Shown: positions 1 to 10,289 of the stretch, piece after piece
Layout: every line of letters begins with the position of its first letter
How positions within the stretch are numbered: position 1 is the stretch's first letter
Origin: Larix kaempferi
Taxonomy: Eukaryota > Streptophyta > Pinopsida > Pinales > Pinaceae
Reading direction: 5' to 3'
Length of the DNA stretch: 64,000 bases
NCBI GenBank assembly: GCA_027924585.1
Contig: BSBM01002090.1
Coordinates: 134,501 to 198,500 of the forward strand
Position numbers and translations under genes: made by a program
The notes under the pieces: generated by a model
The model's input: the letters and a program-made list of their open reading frames with translations, nothing else
The model's database searches: none
What the model was told of the DNA's origin: nothing

Positions 1-1369
1 TTGTTGTATCTTCCAACGCCATTTCTTTGTCGTGTGCATCCGGAATGATTTCTTCTTTATACTCCAACCAATTGGCTCTGTCAGACATTCCTTTAATTGT
101 CTGATGGCTGAGTGCTTTGATGCGATGATCTGTTCTTCGTTTTGATATTATGTTCATCGGATCATACTCAATAGCCACATCTGTCTCAAAACTCATCTCT
201 TTCAATAACTTCTCTATATACACAGCAGCATTTTTATTCTTTATTGTGAAGGGACCAAGTGTGAATGGATATTTAATGTCTGTTGCTTGTTTGTAAACCA
301 AAAAATTGTTATCTTCAACAATCAACTTTTGTCTCAGGAATTCCAAAGCAAAAACCCTTAAGGTGAGAAAGGCTGGTAAGACATAAGGTTTATGTTTGAA
401 TCCATATAATCTGATTACTGTACTATCCTTCGACAAGAACCAATCTCCTGTCGCGTACTCTGCACTCAATTGCATGCATGCCTGCATCTCTGGTAATACT
501 CTAGGCAATTTTTTACCAAAGATCATTCTGTAAATCTCTGAGAGCATGAAATTGATGTAATTGAACATGTTATTTTCTAATAAAGTCGTGAAAATGATTT
601 CTGGGAACTGCAACTCTTCTTGATTGGCTATCATAATCATTTTCATCAAAAAAGACTGAAACCTGAAATGCCTCATAGTGGGAAAATTGACCATTTGGTC
701 ATGAATCTTCTCTGTCAAAAAATCTTCAAAATTAAGTCAAGGGATTTGATTTTTATCGATCCCTGATTGAACCATACTCATTTTGTACAACAGACTCAAT
801 TGAAACTCGGTTACATACAAATCCGTATCAAACCCTAAAACTAAAGCCAATAATGTCAAAACTAATTGGGTATTTTCATCAAAGAAATTGATATCTATAG
901 GGTACGGGACCTCCGAAATACTGGTTTCTGGCTTGACACATGACGACAAAAACATTTCCCTATCATTTTGAGAAGTATGATGATAATTTTCAATAATGGA
1001 GGTTTCGGAAAAACTCTCAGACTCAAGGGTTTGGGAAAAATCTATTCCTAGGGCTTTAATTAACTCAACTGGCTTTATTTCACACACGGCTCTGGTTTTT
1101 TAACTGTTTAGAACAATTCTTTCTTCTCGAGAGTAATTTTTGGCACACCATGACACAAATTCTGGGAAAAAAGGGATTTGGTCTGGGAAAAAGGCTATCA
1201 AAGACGACTGGTGGACTCTATGTAGGTCTGTCCCTTCCTTTAACAATTCAGACAACCTAAGTTTAATATCAGATACTAGTAACCTAATTAGGGTATCATA
1301 AACGTCTTCATCTCTATCCTCTAGGGCTTCTTTTGCTTTAAAAACGTCTATATCGTGCATAGTTTCCAT
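1..1369 (-). pseudogene. Unrecognised minus-strand gene, 5' part, two in-frame stops
   Basis: One reading frame runs leftward from an ATG at 1369 to the window edge, about 455 codons. It is broken only by TAA at 1100-1102 and TGA at 737-739; the frame is the same in all three segments, so there is no indel. The first segment is acidic (starts METMHDIDVFKAKEALEDRD), the second is Ser/Glu-rich, and the third looks globular with aromatic and basic residues (for example GDWFLSKDSTVIRLYGFKHK). I do not recognise the family: no zinc knuckle, protease, RT or transposase motif is visible. A TATA box and leader lie just upstream. It could be a host gene relic or the first ORF of an unclassified mobile element; the 3' end lies outside the window. 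Confidence 0.5.
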
Positions 1370-1560
1370 TTAAACGTTTCTTTAAACAAAATTCTGTTTA
1401 AAAAGCGAGCCAGGTCACCAGACCCTACCTGTATGTATGCGCCTTTCACCTTCTGTCGCAATCACTGATCCCCACCAGTCTTCAGAGCTCTCCACGACAG
1501 CGACACATATGCAAAATGCTGTTATGTGAAGCCCCTTTTGTTTTATATAATCCTTTTTGA
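1370..1560 (-). promoter_or_regulatory. TATA promoter and 5' leader of the minus-strand gene
   Basis: Read on the minus strand, TATATAAA lies at about 1549-1542, followed by a roughly 140-base leader before the ATG at 1369. The spacing suits a plant RNA polymerase II promoter with a start near 1515. The leader has no obvious tRNA primer-binding site, so an LTR promoter is not proven. Confidence 0.45.
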
Positions 1561-2319
1561 TTAACTCCCTGTCAACTTTTCTGGACGCGGATCATATCCC
1601 ACCGTTGATCTCGACCTTTTGATCTGGGCCGTCAGATCTCGCCTCCTTTTATCCCCTATGGTGGTATCCGCGATCTTAAAGCGGTCTTTCTTCTCCGGTT
1701 TGTTCCTTGCACGGATCAACCATTTGACGACACCTGCTTGAGTGGTTTTGCTTTCCGCGACCTCTCTTCCTCTTATCAAGTGTGCACCTTCCCAGATGCG
1801 GATGAACAATGGCCGTTGATTTGATTTAAGATTTATATCGGCCCTTCGATCGCTATCAACGTATGGCGTATATCCTTATGCTTTCTCCATCTACCACGTA
1901 TCAGGCCCCACCCTGCCACGTGCTATGGCCCCGCCGCGCTTTTCTATTTGGTGGTTCCGCACGGCGCCGTGGTGGTTTATGATACCACCATATCACATAT
2001 GCGGACTAATGAGGTTAGGACACGTGCCCGGCGGTATTTTGTCCGCAACCGCCCACCACTCTTTGCAACCGATCACTTTGGCGATGTGGGAAACGATATT
2101 GGCCGTTGATCTGGATCTGTATCATCTTCGCCTTTGAAACTTGGTCTGGATTTAACCCTTTCAAAAATTTGTTTTCGGACTTTGCATAAGTGGGTTTTTC
2201 CATCTTGTTTTTGTATTGTAAACCATTTTTTCAACCTTTTTGTGGTAATATCACTGCTTCTAAATTATTTTGGCAAAAATTATTTAGGATTTGAGTATTT
2301 TTTAGATGTAGTGTCAACA
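1561..2319 (-). promoter_or_regulatory. GC-richer upstream region with repeated ATCAACGGCC motifs
   Basis: This stretch is clearly richer in GC than its surroundings. It repeats the motif GGCCGTTGAT (ATCAACGGCC on the minus strand) at about 1812 and 2102, with looser copies near 1600 and 1625. Short ORFs here overlap on both strands and look like chance. The position upstream of the TATA box suggests an upstream regulatory region or the U3 of an LTR. From about 2150 the sequence becomes T-rich and featureless up to the LTR at 2320. Confidence 0.3.
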
Positions 2320-2958
2320 CCCTCCTAGAGCTTAGTGCACCCTTCCTCCTTGATTTAAGGAAGCCACTCATCCTCTCTCACCTACTAATCAGTTGCACTT
2401 CAGTTAATTGAGTTATCATCAGTTCTTTCCTTGATTTAAGGCTAGACTGACTCTCAACTGACTATATCACTCTAATGGATCTCCAGTGAGATTAGACTTC
2501 CCATTCTGACTCCAGTTAGCTCCTCATGCACCCTCCACTGAGCCTCCTTCATTCAGTTAGTGCCAGTTACACTCAGTTACACCTACCACACTCGGTTAGA
2601 CTCAGTTTGATTGATGGTTGACAGTTACTTGAGCATTGATGACTCCACTGATGATGAGATAGACTACTAGTTGTGCTCCGATGACACTCTAGTGATCTTT
2701 TGATCACTCCATGAAGGCTAATTCAAATTTCCACCTTAGGCATTCGAATCCTCATGCATTGTACTATTTCTTTGTCCATATTGTGATTAATTAATTAGTG
2801 TGTGTGAAGTATTTTTGCTTCTATCCGAGTTCTACTGTATTATTATTTTGTTGCTCATTATACTGCATTGACCACTCTTCTTCTATTTTTCCTGCTTAAT
2901 CATAATTACTCTTGTGAGGTATACATCATCTCTTAGATCTGCTGTGAGGATTTTCACA
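2320..2958 (+). repeat. 5' LTR, truncated at its start
   Basis: It matches 4683-5320 nearly base for base (for example CCTCCTAGAGCTTAG at the start and GGATTTTCACA at the end). It ends in CA immediately before the primer-binding site. TG at 2312-2313 may be a microhomology point of the deletion. Confidence 0.85.
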
Positions 2959-2973
2959 TGGTATCATAGCATG
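2959..2973 (+). other. Primer-binding site, initiator tRNA-Met type
   Basis: TGGTATCATAGCATG directly follows the LTR end. It differs by one base from the usual plant Copia site TGGTATCAGAGCATG, complementary to the 3' end of initiator tRNA-Met. Confidence 0.85.
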
Positions 2974-3122
2974 TTGAGAGTATTGTTTATCTCCATTCCT
3001 GAGAGTTTTTTGAAGGTTATTACCAAGATTTCGAGTACAACAGTTGCAGTAGTTTCTGCAATTTTGCAGCAGTAGCAGTTGCAGATATTCTCTATTGTTT
3101 TTGCAGGTCTTCTATAGCTTCA

Positions 3123-4358
3123 ATGAATTAAGAAGAAATCCCTCCTCTTTCTCCACTCAACTATGATGAATGGAAACCGAAAATGATAGCATATTTGAAG
3201 AGCCATGATCTCTTTGATTGTTGTTTTGAAAGAGAGTTCGAATCTTCTGAAGAGAAGATTGATTGGTTAAAGAAAGGTGATGGAGCCTTTGGATCAATGA
3301 TGCTTGCTATGTCTGAATGGATGTTATATGACCTCCCTGATTTTTCATCACCAAAAGAGCTATGGGCTCACCTGGATGTAATATTTGGCAGACAGAATGA
3401 AGGAATTGGTCCAAACCCTTTCGAGAACAAGCAAAGTGATGCATTCGCCCTCCTTGATGATCTCATTGATCATGAACCAGTATCAAACACATCTCATATT
3501 GAAGTTGTCCACAAAGAACTTGCAGATTCTACACTCATGCTCCAAATTTCTTCTCTTTCTGTGCCAGCTCACACTCTAGATATTGCAAAAGGTCCTAAAT
3601 CCTCTCTTGCACTAGAGTCTGTTGGTTTGCATCATGATCACATGATTATTTTGGAGGTAAAATTATCTATTGGAGGTAATGCATTTGCCCTCCTCAAGCA
3701 ATCACCTCTTATTTACTACTATATGATGATTATTCCAAGCTTTCAGAAGGTTATTGAAGAATATGTCCATTGCCACCCGCTTGGGATAATTTCTCATGCA
3801 TCCATTGGTTTTGATCTCATCTCTTATGGTTCAAAGGAGATCTCAAGAAACCATTGCCATTCGCTTGGGATAATTTCTCATGCATTTACTGGTTTTGATC
3901 TCACCTCTTATGGTTCAAAGGAGATCTCAAGAAACAATGATTCAAGTCTTGGATCTAATTTGGATTCTAAGCAATTACTACTTGGGATAATTTCTCATGC
4001 ATATGATAGTTTTGATCTCACCCATGTTGGTTCAAAGGAGATCTCAAGAAACTATTCTTCAAGTCTTGGAGCTGATTTGGATTCCAAGCAATCTTTATTA
4101 TTTGATGGTTCTTTTTGGCATAATCTCACCCATGATGGTTTGAAGGAGAAGACAAAAGACTATCTGCACATTCATAGTTTTGATCCTACCTCAGATGATT
4201 CGAATCACATGTTAAAGGATCATCCTCATACTTTTGGATTTGTTCTCATCACATTCTATCTGAAGAGCAAGTACAAGCACATGCTTTCTGAGCATGATCT
4301 ACTTCTTCCCAAGAAGAAGATACCTCCAGACATACGACCAAGCATCACACCTGCTTGA
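3123..4358 (+). pseudogene. gag: Copia-type gag fragment with amplified C-terminal repeats
   Basis: The frame starts at ATG 3123 and meets TAA at the third codon (3129-3131), then stays open for about 409 codons. The N-terminal part (LNYDEWKPKMIAYLKSHDLF and WLKKGDGAFGSMMLAMSEWM) has the W-x-x-K-M and K-x-D-x-x-A pattern of plant Copia gag (UBN2/gag-polypeptide). The usual CCHC zinc knuckle is absent. From about residue 215 a peptide unit starting LGIISHA and ending GSKEISRN occurs three times. The C-terminus (SEHDLLLPKKKIPPD) is basic. The early stop and lost knuckle imply it is not a working capsid protein, although a downstream start at 3183 could still give a 391-residue product. Confidence 0.7.
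3779..4075 (+). repeat. In-frame tandem repeat inside gag (three units)
   Basis: CTTGGGATAATTTCTCATGC starts units near 3780, 3866 and 3980. Each continues through TTTTGATCTCA and ends GGTTCAAAGGAGATCTCAAG. Spacings of roughly 85 and 114 bases keep the frame, so the protein gained repeated blocks. Confidence 0.8.
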
Positions 4359-4501
4359 GTTTGGAGCATTTAGTTTTGTGTGTGCCTTACAGTCTATTTT
4401 GAGGGGGGGTATTTTTCCCATGAGGTTTTCCCCATTTCCTCGGTTTATTGACTGTTATTATTCTGTGTTGGGTGACCTTTGGTCTTAGTTACCAGGGCCC
4501 A

Positions 4502-4519
4502 AGATGGATTAAGGGGGGG
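4502..4519 (+). other. Polypurine tract of the gag-only element
   Basis: AAGATGGATTAAGGGGGG directly precedes the LTR start TGTTAGGATATTCC. A similar G-run at about 4400 (TTTTGAGGGGGGG) looks like a second, upstream tract. Confidence 0.8.
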
Positions 4520-5320
4520 TGTTAGGATATTCCTATACTCCATCCTAGTCCTAGCAGCATTTTCATTATTTGCATTTTCAGTCATGCATGCACTTTTAGG
4601 GTTTGCATGCATCCCAGTCATCAGTCCAGCACCTACCCCTTAGTTAGCCAGCCCCCGGGAGCTTCTCTCAGATCAGTTTTGGCCCTCCTAGAGCTTAGTT
4701 CACCCTTCCTCCTTGATTTAAGGAAGCCACTCGTCCTCTCTCACCTACCACTCAGTTGCACTTCAGTTAATTGAGTTATCATCAGTTCTTTCCTTGATTT
4801 AAGGCTAGACTGACTCTCAATTGACTGTATCACTCCGATGGATCTCCAGTGAGACTAGAATGCCCATTCTGACTCTAGTTAGCTCCTCATATGCCCTCCA
4901 CTGAGCCTCCTTCATTCAGTTAGTGCCAGTTACACTCAGTTACACCTACCACACTCAGTTAGACTCAGTTTGACTGATGGTTGACAGTTACTTGACCATT
5001 GATGACTCCACTGATGATGAGATAGACTACTAGTTGTGCTCCAATGACACTCTAGTGATCTTTTGATCACTCCATGAAGGCTAATTCAAATTGCCACCTT
5101 AGGCATTCGAATCCTCATGCATTATATTATTTATTTGTCCATATTGTGATTAATTAATTAGTGTGTGTGAAGTATTTTTGCTTCTATCCGAGTTCTAGTG
5201 TATTATTATTCTGTTGCTCATTATACTGCATTGACCACTCTTCTTCTATTTTCCTGCTTAATCATAATTATTCTTGTGAGGTATACATCATCTCTTAGAT
5301 TTGCTGTGAGGATTTTCACA
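4520..5320 (+). repeat. 3' LTR, complete (801 bp)
   Basis: It begins TGTTAGGATATTCC after the polypurine tract and ends TTTTCACA, giving the canonical TG...CA ends. From 4683 on it is a near copy of the 5' LTR with scattered substitutions. Confidence 0.85.
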
Positions 5321-5438
5321 AATGGGCCATATAATTTCTCAAAATTGTCCATCTTGATGAAATGAACAAAGCAAGAACAAAGAGCTCTTCAAGACCAGAG
5401 GCCAATTTTGTAGCTCATGCTTCCATTGAGCCTACTAC

Positions 5439-6800
5439 GTTTTCCGAAGCAATGGAACATAAAGAGTGGTAGAAAGCAATGCTAAGTGAATATGATTATG
5501 TACTTGAAAATGGGACTTGGAAATTGGTTGATTGTCCATCTAATGTTAAACCTATAGATGTAAATGGGTTTATCAAATAAAACACAAGTCCAATGGATAA
5601 ATTGATAAGTACAAAGCAAGAATCGTGGCTAAGGGTTTTTCTCAACAAGAATCCATTGATTGTGATGAAACTTTTGCTCAAATATCTAAGTGGAACACAA
5701 TCAAAACTATTATAAATTTAGATATACAAACAAAATGGTTGGAATTTAATCAAATGGATTTCAAAAGTGCCTTCCTGAATGATGACTTAAAAGAAGGTGT
5801 CTTTGTGACTCAACCAAAAGGATTTGAGGTTGAAGGATAATAACATAAAGTTGCAAAATTATAAAGGATTTATATGGCTTGAATTAAGCTTCTCGATCTT
5901 GGTATGAAAACATTGACGATTACCTACGAAAGGTTGGTTTTCAACAAAGTGAGTCTGACGATACTTTGTATTTTTAGATGAAATATAAACACTTCATGAT
6001 AATTGCACTCTATGTTGATGAATTAATCATCATAAAGAAGGAAGTCCACACCAAACAAGTTAAAGGAGAAATTCAAGTAGGTTTCAAGATGAAAAATTTA
6101 GGAACACTTCATTATTATCTTGGATTTGAAATCACTCAATGTCCAAATCACGTCTTCCTTAGTCAAACTAAGTATGCCACTAATCTATTGAAGAAATGTG
6201 GCATGGAAGATTGTAAACCTCTCTTACCCCTATGGAGAAGAATTTGAAACTTTAAAATTTTGAAGGGGGGAGTTCGTGGATGGTGAGAGTTATGGGAAAT
6301 TGATTGGCAGTCTCATCTATTTGACAAATACTTGACCAAATTTATCATATTCAATCAATATGCTTTCAAGGTTTATGCAAGAACCAAGGGAAAGTCACTG
6401 GAATTTAGCTAAAAGGGTACTAAGATATATTTAGCATACAAAAGACTTTGGTATTCTCTACAGGAAGAATAAATACTTTACACTTGTTGGATATTCAAAT
6501 GTTGATTTTGCAGGTAACATTGATAATCGTGCATCAATTTTTGGTTACTTAATGAAATTGGGTTCAACAACAATATATTGGAGTTACAAAAAGTAAGCTA
6601 CAATTTCCAATTCTTCAGCAGAAGCATAGTACATATCATCATGGGAAGCAACATGTGAAATTGTACGTCTACGCAGGATATTATAGGATCTTGGTATAAC
6701 ACAAAAGTCACCAACTTCTTTATTGATCGATAGTTAGTAAGAAATAAAGATGGACAAGAATTTAGTTTTTCACTAAAATACAAAGCATGTCAAGACCAAG
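5439..6800 (+). pseudogene. pol: Copia pol: RT and RNase H remnants
   Basis: Recognisable blocks in order: TFSEAMEHKEW then stop KAML (RT entry); VAKGFSQQE-like AKGFSQQESIDCDETFA; NQMDFKSAFLNDDLKEGVF; LYVDELIII in place of the catalytic YVDD box (second D to E); YYLGFEIT; SLIYLTNT; VLRYI; and a C-terminal RNase H region with VDFAGN, SNSSAEA and LLIDS. Several stops (for example 5470, 6431, 6594 and 6627) and at least two frame changes separate the blocks. It is a decayed Copia pol whose RT could not be active given the changed YVDD box. Confidence 0.85.
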
Positions 6801-6957
6801 TATCACTTCATGAGATCTCTCATCATCAAGGACATCATCAAGTCTCAATTCTTCCCATCCAAAGATTAAACTTCAGATATTTTTACCAAGCCACTTGGTA
6901 GAGTAAAATTCACTAAGTTCAAATATGAACTTGGTATTTGTAAATATGAACTTTCAG

Positions 6958-7250
6958 ATCAAAGGGGGGAATGTTAGCCTCATAATCCTCAGAGTTCTAA
7001 AGTCTAAGTATTTTTTAGGATTAAATATGAGAATAAATTAGTTTATTCTAGATTATTGGATGATGATTATGTAAAGAACACTTGTGATACTCATGTGATT
7101 ATGTGATTGGTTGTCCTCCTAGTTTCTAGTTTAGAGTTGAGCTATATAAACAAGCTCTCTTCTCAAAGTGAGGTTAAGTGTGTGTTTTGAGTCCTCATTT
7201 CTCAATGTAATTTATATTTTCTTATTAATAAAATTACATGTTTGAGGACA
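6958..7250 (+). repeat. Polypurine tract and 3' LTR of the truncated Copia element
   Basis: CAAAGGGGGGAA at 6960-6971 precedes TGTTAGCCTCATAATCC. The LTR runs to about TTGAGGACA at 7250. It holds a TATA-like GAGCTATATAAAC near 7139 and a polyadenylation-like AATAAA near 7227. Confidence 0.7.
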
Positions 7251-7531
7251 CTTCTTCATCACAATGGTGGGATACCTTCGACCAAAGTAATGTAAAGGAA
7301 AATTGTGACAGTGGGATATTATGTATCAACTCTAGAATTATAGAGAATGAAACTAAGCAGGCTTATGTTTTTCCAAAACACTGTAACCACGTGTTATTTT
7401 ACCCATACGTGTTGGATATGGATTGGTGGTTCATACTAAGACACAACCCTAGGTCAAAACATATTTTTGAGAACAACAATGTTATAATCCCAAGCGAGGG
7501 AGATAATCAAGGTGATGGCAACGAAAAGTGA
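7251..7531 (+). pseudogene. CACTA-transposon-like fragment (DUF4216-like)
   Basis: The open frame ending at 7531 reads AYVFPKHCNHVLFYPYVLD and then DWWFILRHNPRSKHIF. This resembles the tail of the DUF4216 region that accompanies En/Spm (CACTA) transposases in plants, where a cysteine or glutamine patch precedes a W-W-x-V-x-R-x-x-P-R-S-K motif. The first ~4 codons of the frame lie in the Copia LTR, so the fragment has no native start. I place it by motif memory only; no catalytic transposase domain is present. Confidence 0.4.
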
Positions 7532-8034
7532 TATGCACATGTTTTATTTCAACATTTATATTGTGGATGTGTCATTTTATTATTATTATCTATAAATAGC
7601 CAATTATGTTTCATTATTCATTTTATGATGTTGGGAATGAAAATTTAACAACTTAAATTTTCAACCACCATGTTGAAAAATAGTAATGATGAAGATGCTC
7701 CTTCCATTTTGATAACCTTATGGCAGAGATGTATTGTCGTGCATTAAGAAAAAAAAGGTACTTAAAGAGGTTTAGTTATGAAGGTCTTTTTTATCTCATT
7801 GCATATTTAATTACATATAATTCTAGGTGTTTTTGGATATTGTAAAGACATATTTCAAAAAAATGTTGTAATTTATGTTATATATAATTCATAACTCATC
7901 ATTAAAAGATAAAAAAATTTGTCATTAGTACTAAACATTATTATATTTCATCCAAATATTTCATCAAATATTACAAATAATATTTGTAAGGTTATAGCTA
8001 AGAATAGTTTTAATGATCAAGAGTGCTAATCTCC
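7532..8034 (+). other. AT-rich sequence without a recognised feature
   Basis: Mostly A/T with short ORFs in all frames. It may be the 3' part of the CACTA-like copy, but I see no terminal CACTA motif. Confidence 0.3.
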
Positions 8035-8104
8035 ATATTTGTAACGCCCGCCTTGGTACTTTAACTGACTAGACTATTGAGGGCACTAGTTTTTAAGTGA
8101 CACG

Positions 8105-8345
8105 GGTAAATAAAACATGAACCATGGAATATGCTTTGAATATTATTTTGTGAAATGGAAATGATTGAATGAAATATATGCTCAACTGACTGAGAGACTA
8201 TGAAATGAAAATGATTGAATGATATATACTAGATTGAGAAATGATGAAATGGAAATGATTGAATGAAATATATGTTCGACTAACTGAGAAAATATGAAAT
8301 GAAAATGATTGAATGATATTTATGCTCGATTGACAGAGATATTAT
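8105..8345 (+). repeat. Degenerate tandem repeat in the LTR (GAAAATGATTGAATGA units)
   Basis: Units carrying GAAATGGAAATGATTGAATG and then ATATATGCTCAACTGACTGA recur about every 60 bases at 8150, 8210, 8250 and 8300, in the presumed U3 part of the solo LTR. Confidence 0.7.
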
Positions 8346-9430
8346 GATGATGTATGATTAAATGATTTTGTAGTGCAACGCTACTAATGAGCACTTTTAG
8401 TGTGTGTAGTGGCAGGTAAAACGATTTATCGACTGACCACAAAGGAAAATAGGGGTCGTAAGAACGTGAAACATACATAGGGGTACGAAGAAGGACTATC
8501 GACCCTGAATTAGCACTCCACACATGGGTCAGAAGCAAGCTAGCTCACCCGGGGAAATGTGTACCGTACAAGCTAGGCCACAACGACTTGGTCACATACG
8601 ATGAGTCGAGGGGCGTGCGATAAGGAGAGCCTTATCCCTCATCCGCCCTTAGTATCCAAGGAAGTGTAGTCGAGAGATCGTGGTAACGATTCCCCAATCG
8701 CTACATAGTACTCCCCACCAGAGAAAAAGGAAGTTGTCGGAAGGACTCGATGATGCGATACCTAGACAATTAAGGAAAGAAAGTCAGAAAGACCCGACGA
8801 TGTGGTACCTAGACGATTAAGGAAAGAAATTCAAAAGGACCCGACAATGTGGTACCGAGACGAACAAAGAAAAGAAAGTCAAAATGAACACCCATGTATT
8901 TGGCATATAGAAATTGCATTAAATTAGTTATGCATGAAGGGGCCAATTGCAATTATGTACTTGGCATATAGAATTGCATTAAATTAATTATGCATGGAAA
9001 TACTATTTCTCACACTTTTCGCATTTAGAAAAACTATGCATTTATGATTAAAGAGGCATATAGAATTTAATAAAATTTAATAAAATGATATTTTATTTTA
9101 TTTTATTATTTTTCTAGGCTTTAGAAAAAGAAAAAATTTGGAATAGATATATGTCCATGTTTACTAGAATAATTATGCATGAGAGATATCATTCAACAAA
9201 TAGGTTATAGAACAAAACATGAATAAAATTCATGTAGATACCACTCCACCTACATCCCACTGATTTAGGGATTAGAGGAATTAACTAAGGAGACAACAAG
9301 GAGACAATTTAGGGGTTTAGGTGCACACTCATGTGAGAGTGACACTTGCTGCATGAGAGTAAATATTAAAATAATTACTAATTAAAGATTATTTTTGCAT
9401 GGAAAGACAAATGGCATGGAATGTTTTGGT

Positions 9431-9438
9431 TATAAAAG
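9431..9438 (+). promoter_or_regulatory. TATA box of the solo LTR
   Basis: TATAAAAG lies about 450 bases before the LTR end, followed by a GC-richer stretch that would be the R/U5 region. An 82-codon ORF downstream (9535-9783) lies wholly in the LTR and is probably not a gene. Confidence 0.5.
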
Positions 9439-9890
9439 AAAGGGATGAGAAGGAGAGGACCTCTCTTGATCCCTAGTGCTGTACGGGCACCGTAATAGGT
9501 GTTTTTTTATTAAGTGTGATTCCTTGGAGTTGGGTTGACAGGTTGTCTGGGGATTGGGAGATCCCAGCGGAAATCCATGGCATTGTATGTTCTTACGACC
9601 CCACTTGCTCAGGGGTTTGGGGGAAAGAAGAGTACCCCTGATACAGTAGGGAGGTCAACCAATAGGTCTTCGGTAAATCGTCAAAGACTGGAAGCTGATC
9701 GGACAACAACGAATCCTCCTCTAGCAGCAGATTCAACCTACAATACAGGTTCTATGTTTATGTGTTTACTTGTAAATTCTTGAATTTTATTGATGTTTAT
9801 TACCGATCTTTCATTTTAATGATTATTTATGTTTTTAAGGTTTGGAAAATAGTCTGAGTAGGACCCGGGAAAAGGGGTCCCTACAATATT

Positions 9891-10289
9891 AGGCTATGTA
9901 ATAAATAAGTCCAAGTCTTTCCTATAGCTACACTTTCAGTTGAATATAGTCCTTGCAAATTTGAATTTAGGAAGCATTTTTACTTGTTTGATTCTCTTTA
10001 TACTGTTTTGATTTTACAAGTTTTCCTTTTATAGTAGCTAGTCCACCAACATGAAATAAGTTTTCTTGGTGACAATAGGGTTCCCATCAGCATGACTGAT
10101 GTTCAAGTATATGGATCATTGCCATGAGTGATTGAGCTAGAATTTGATTTATGGAGTGTGGTGTGATGTAATTTTGTTTCCATAGGAGCATATATAAAAT
10201 CAATAGTGCATAAATAACTTGATCCCGCACATACAATTCTAATATGCAATCTCTTTCAGTTCTCTTGAACTATTAATCACAGGGTAATG
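9891..10289. other. Unassigned AT-rich stretch
   Basis: I see no ORF, RNA gene or repeat structure here. Confidence 0.3.

Larger units (their letters stand above)
2320..5320 (+). mobile_element. Gag-only non-autonomous LTR retrotransposon
   Basis: Two direct repeats share about 640 bases: 2320-2958 and 4683-5320. Directly after the first comes a primer-binding site, and directly before the second LTR (start 4520) comes a polypurine tract. The internal region is only about 1.56 kb and encodes a Copia-like gag segment but no protease, integrase or RT, so mobilisation would need enzymes in trans. The 5' LTR lacks the first ~163 bases seen in the 3' LTR. No target duplication can be scored because of that truncation. 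It lies directly against a Copia pol fragment on its right. Confidence 0.85.
5321..7250 (+). mobile_element. 5'-truncated Copia retrotransposon with 3' LTR
   Basis: The fragment starts inside the RT/RNase H region of a Copia polyprotein and ends with a polypurine tract and a short LTR. LTR, gag, protease and integrase are missing on the left, where the gag-only element abuts. On the right the LTR joins a CACTA-like coding fragment. The missing 5' end prevents a target-duplication test. Confidence 0.8.
8035..9890 (+). mobile_element. Solo LTR (1846 bp) with 5-bp target duplication ATATT
   Basis: The body 8040-9885 starts TGTAACGCCCGCC and ends GGGGTCCCTACA. It is flanked by perfect direct repeats ATATT at 8035-8039 and 9886-9890. 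No polypurine tract, primer site or pol sequence adjoins either end, so it is best explained by recombination between the two LTRs of a former Gypsy-like element. The TGTAACGCC start and GGGTCCCTACA end resemble plant Gypsy LTRs. Orientation is taken from the TATA box and GC-rich block after it. Confidence 0.85.

Noticed and set aside
2320-7250. A single autonomous Copia element from 2320 to 7250
   Set aside because: The LTR ending at 5320 closes the gag-only element, and the pol fragment to its right has a different, shorter LTR (start 6972), so two elements are involved.
9535-9783. 82-codon plus-strand ORF
   Set aside because: It lies wholly inside the R/U5 part of a solo LTR and has no known domain.
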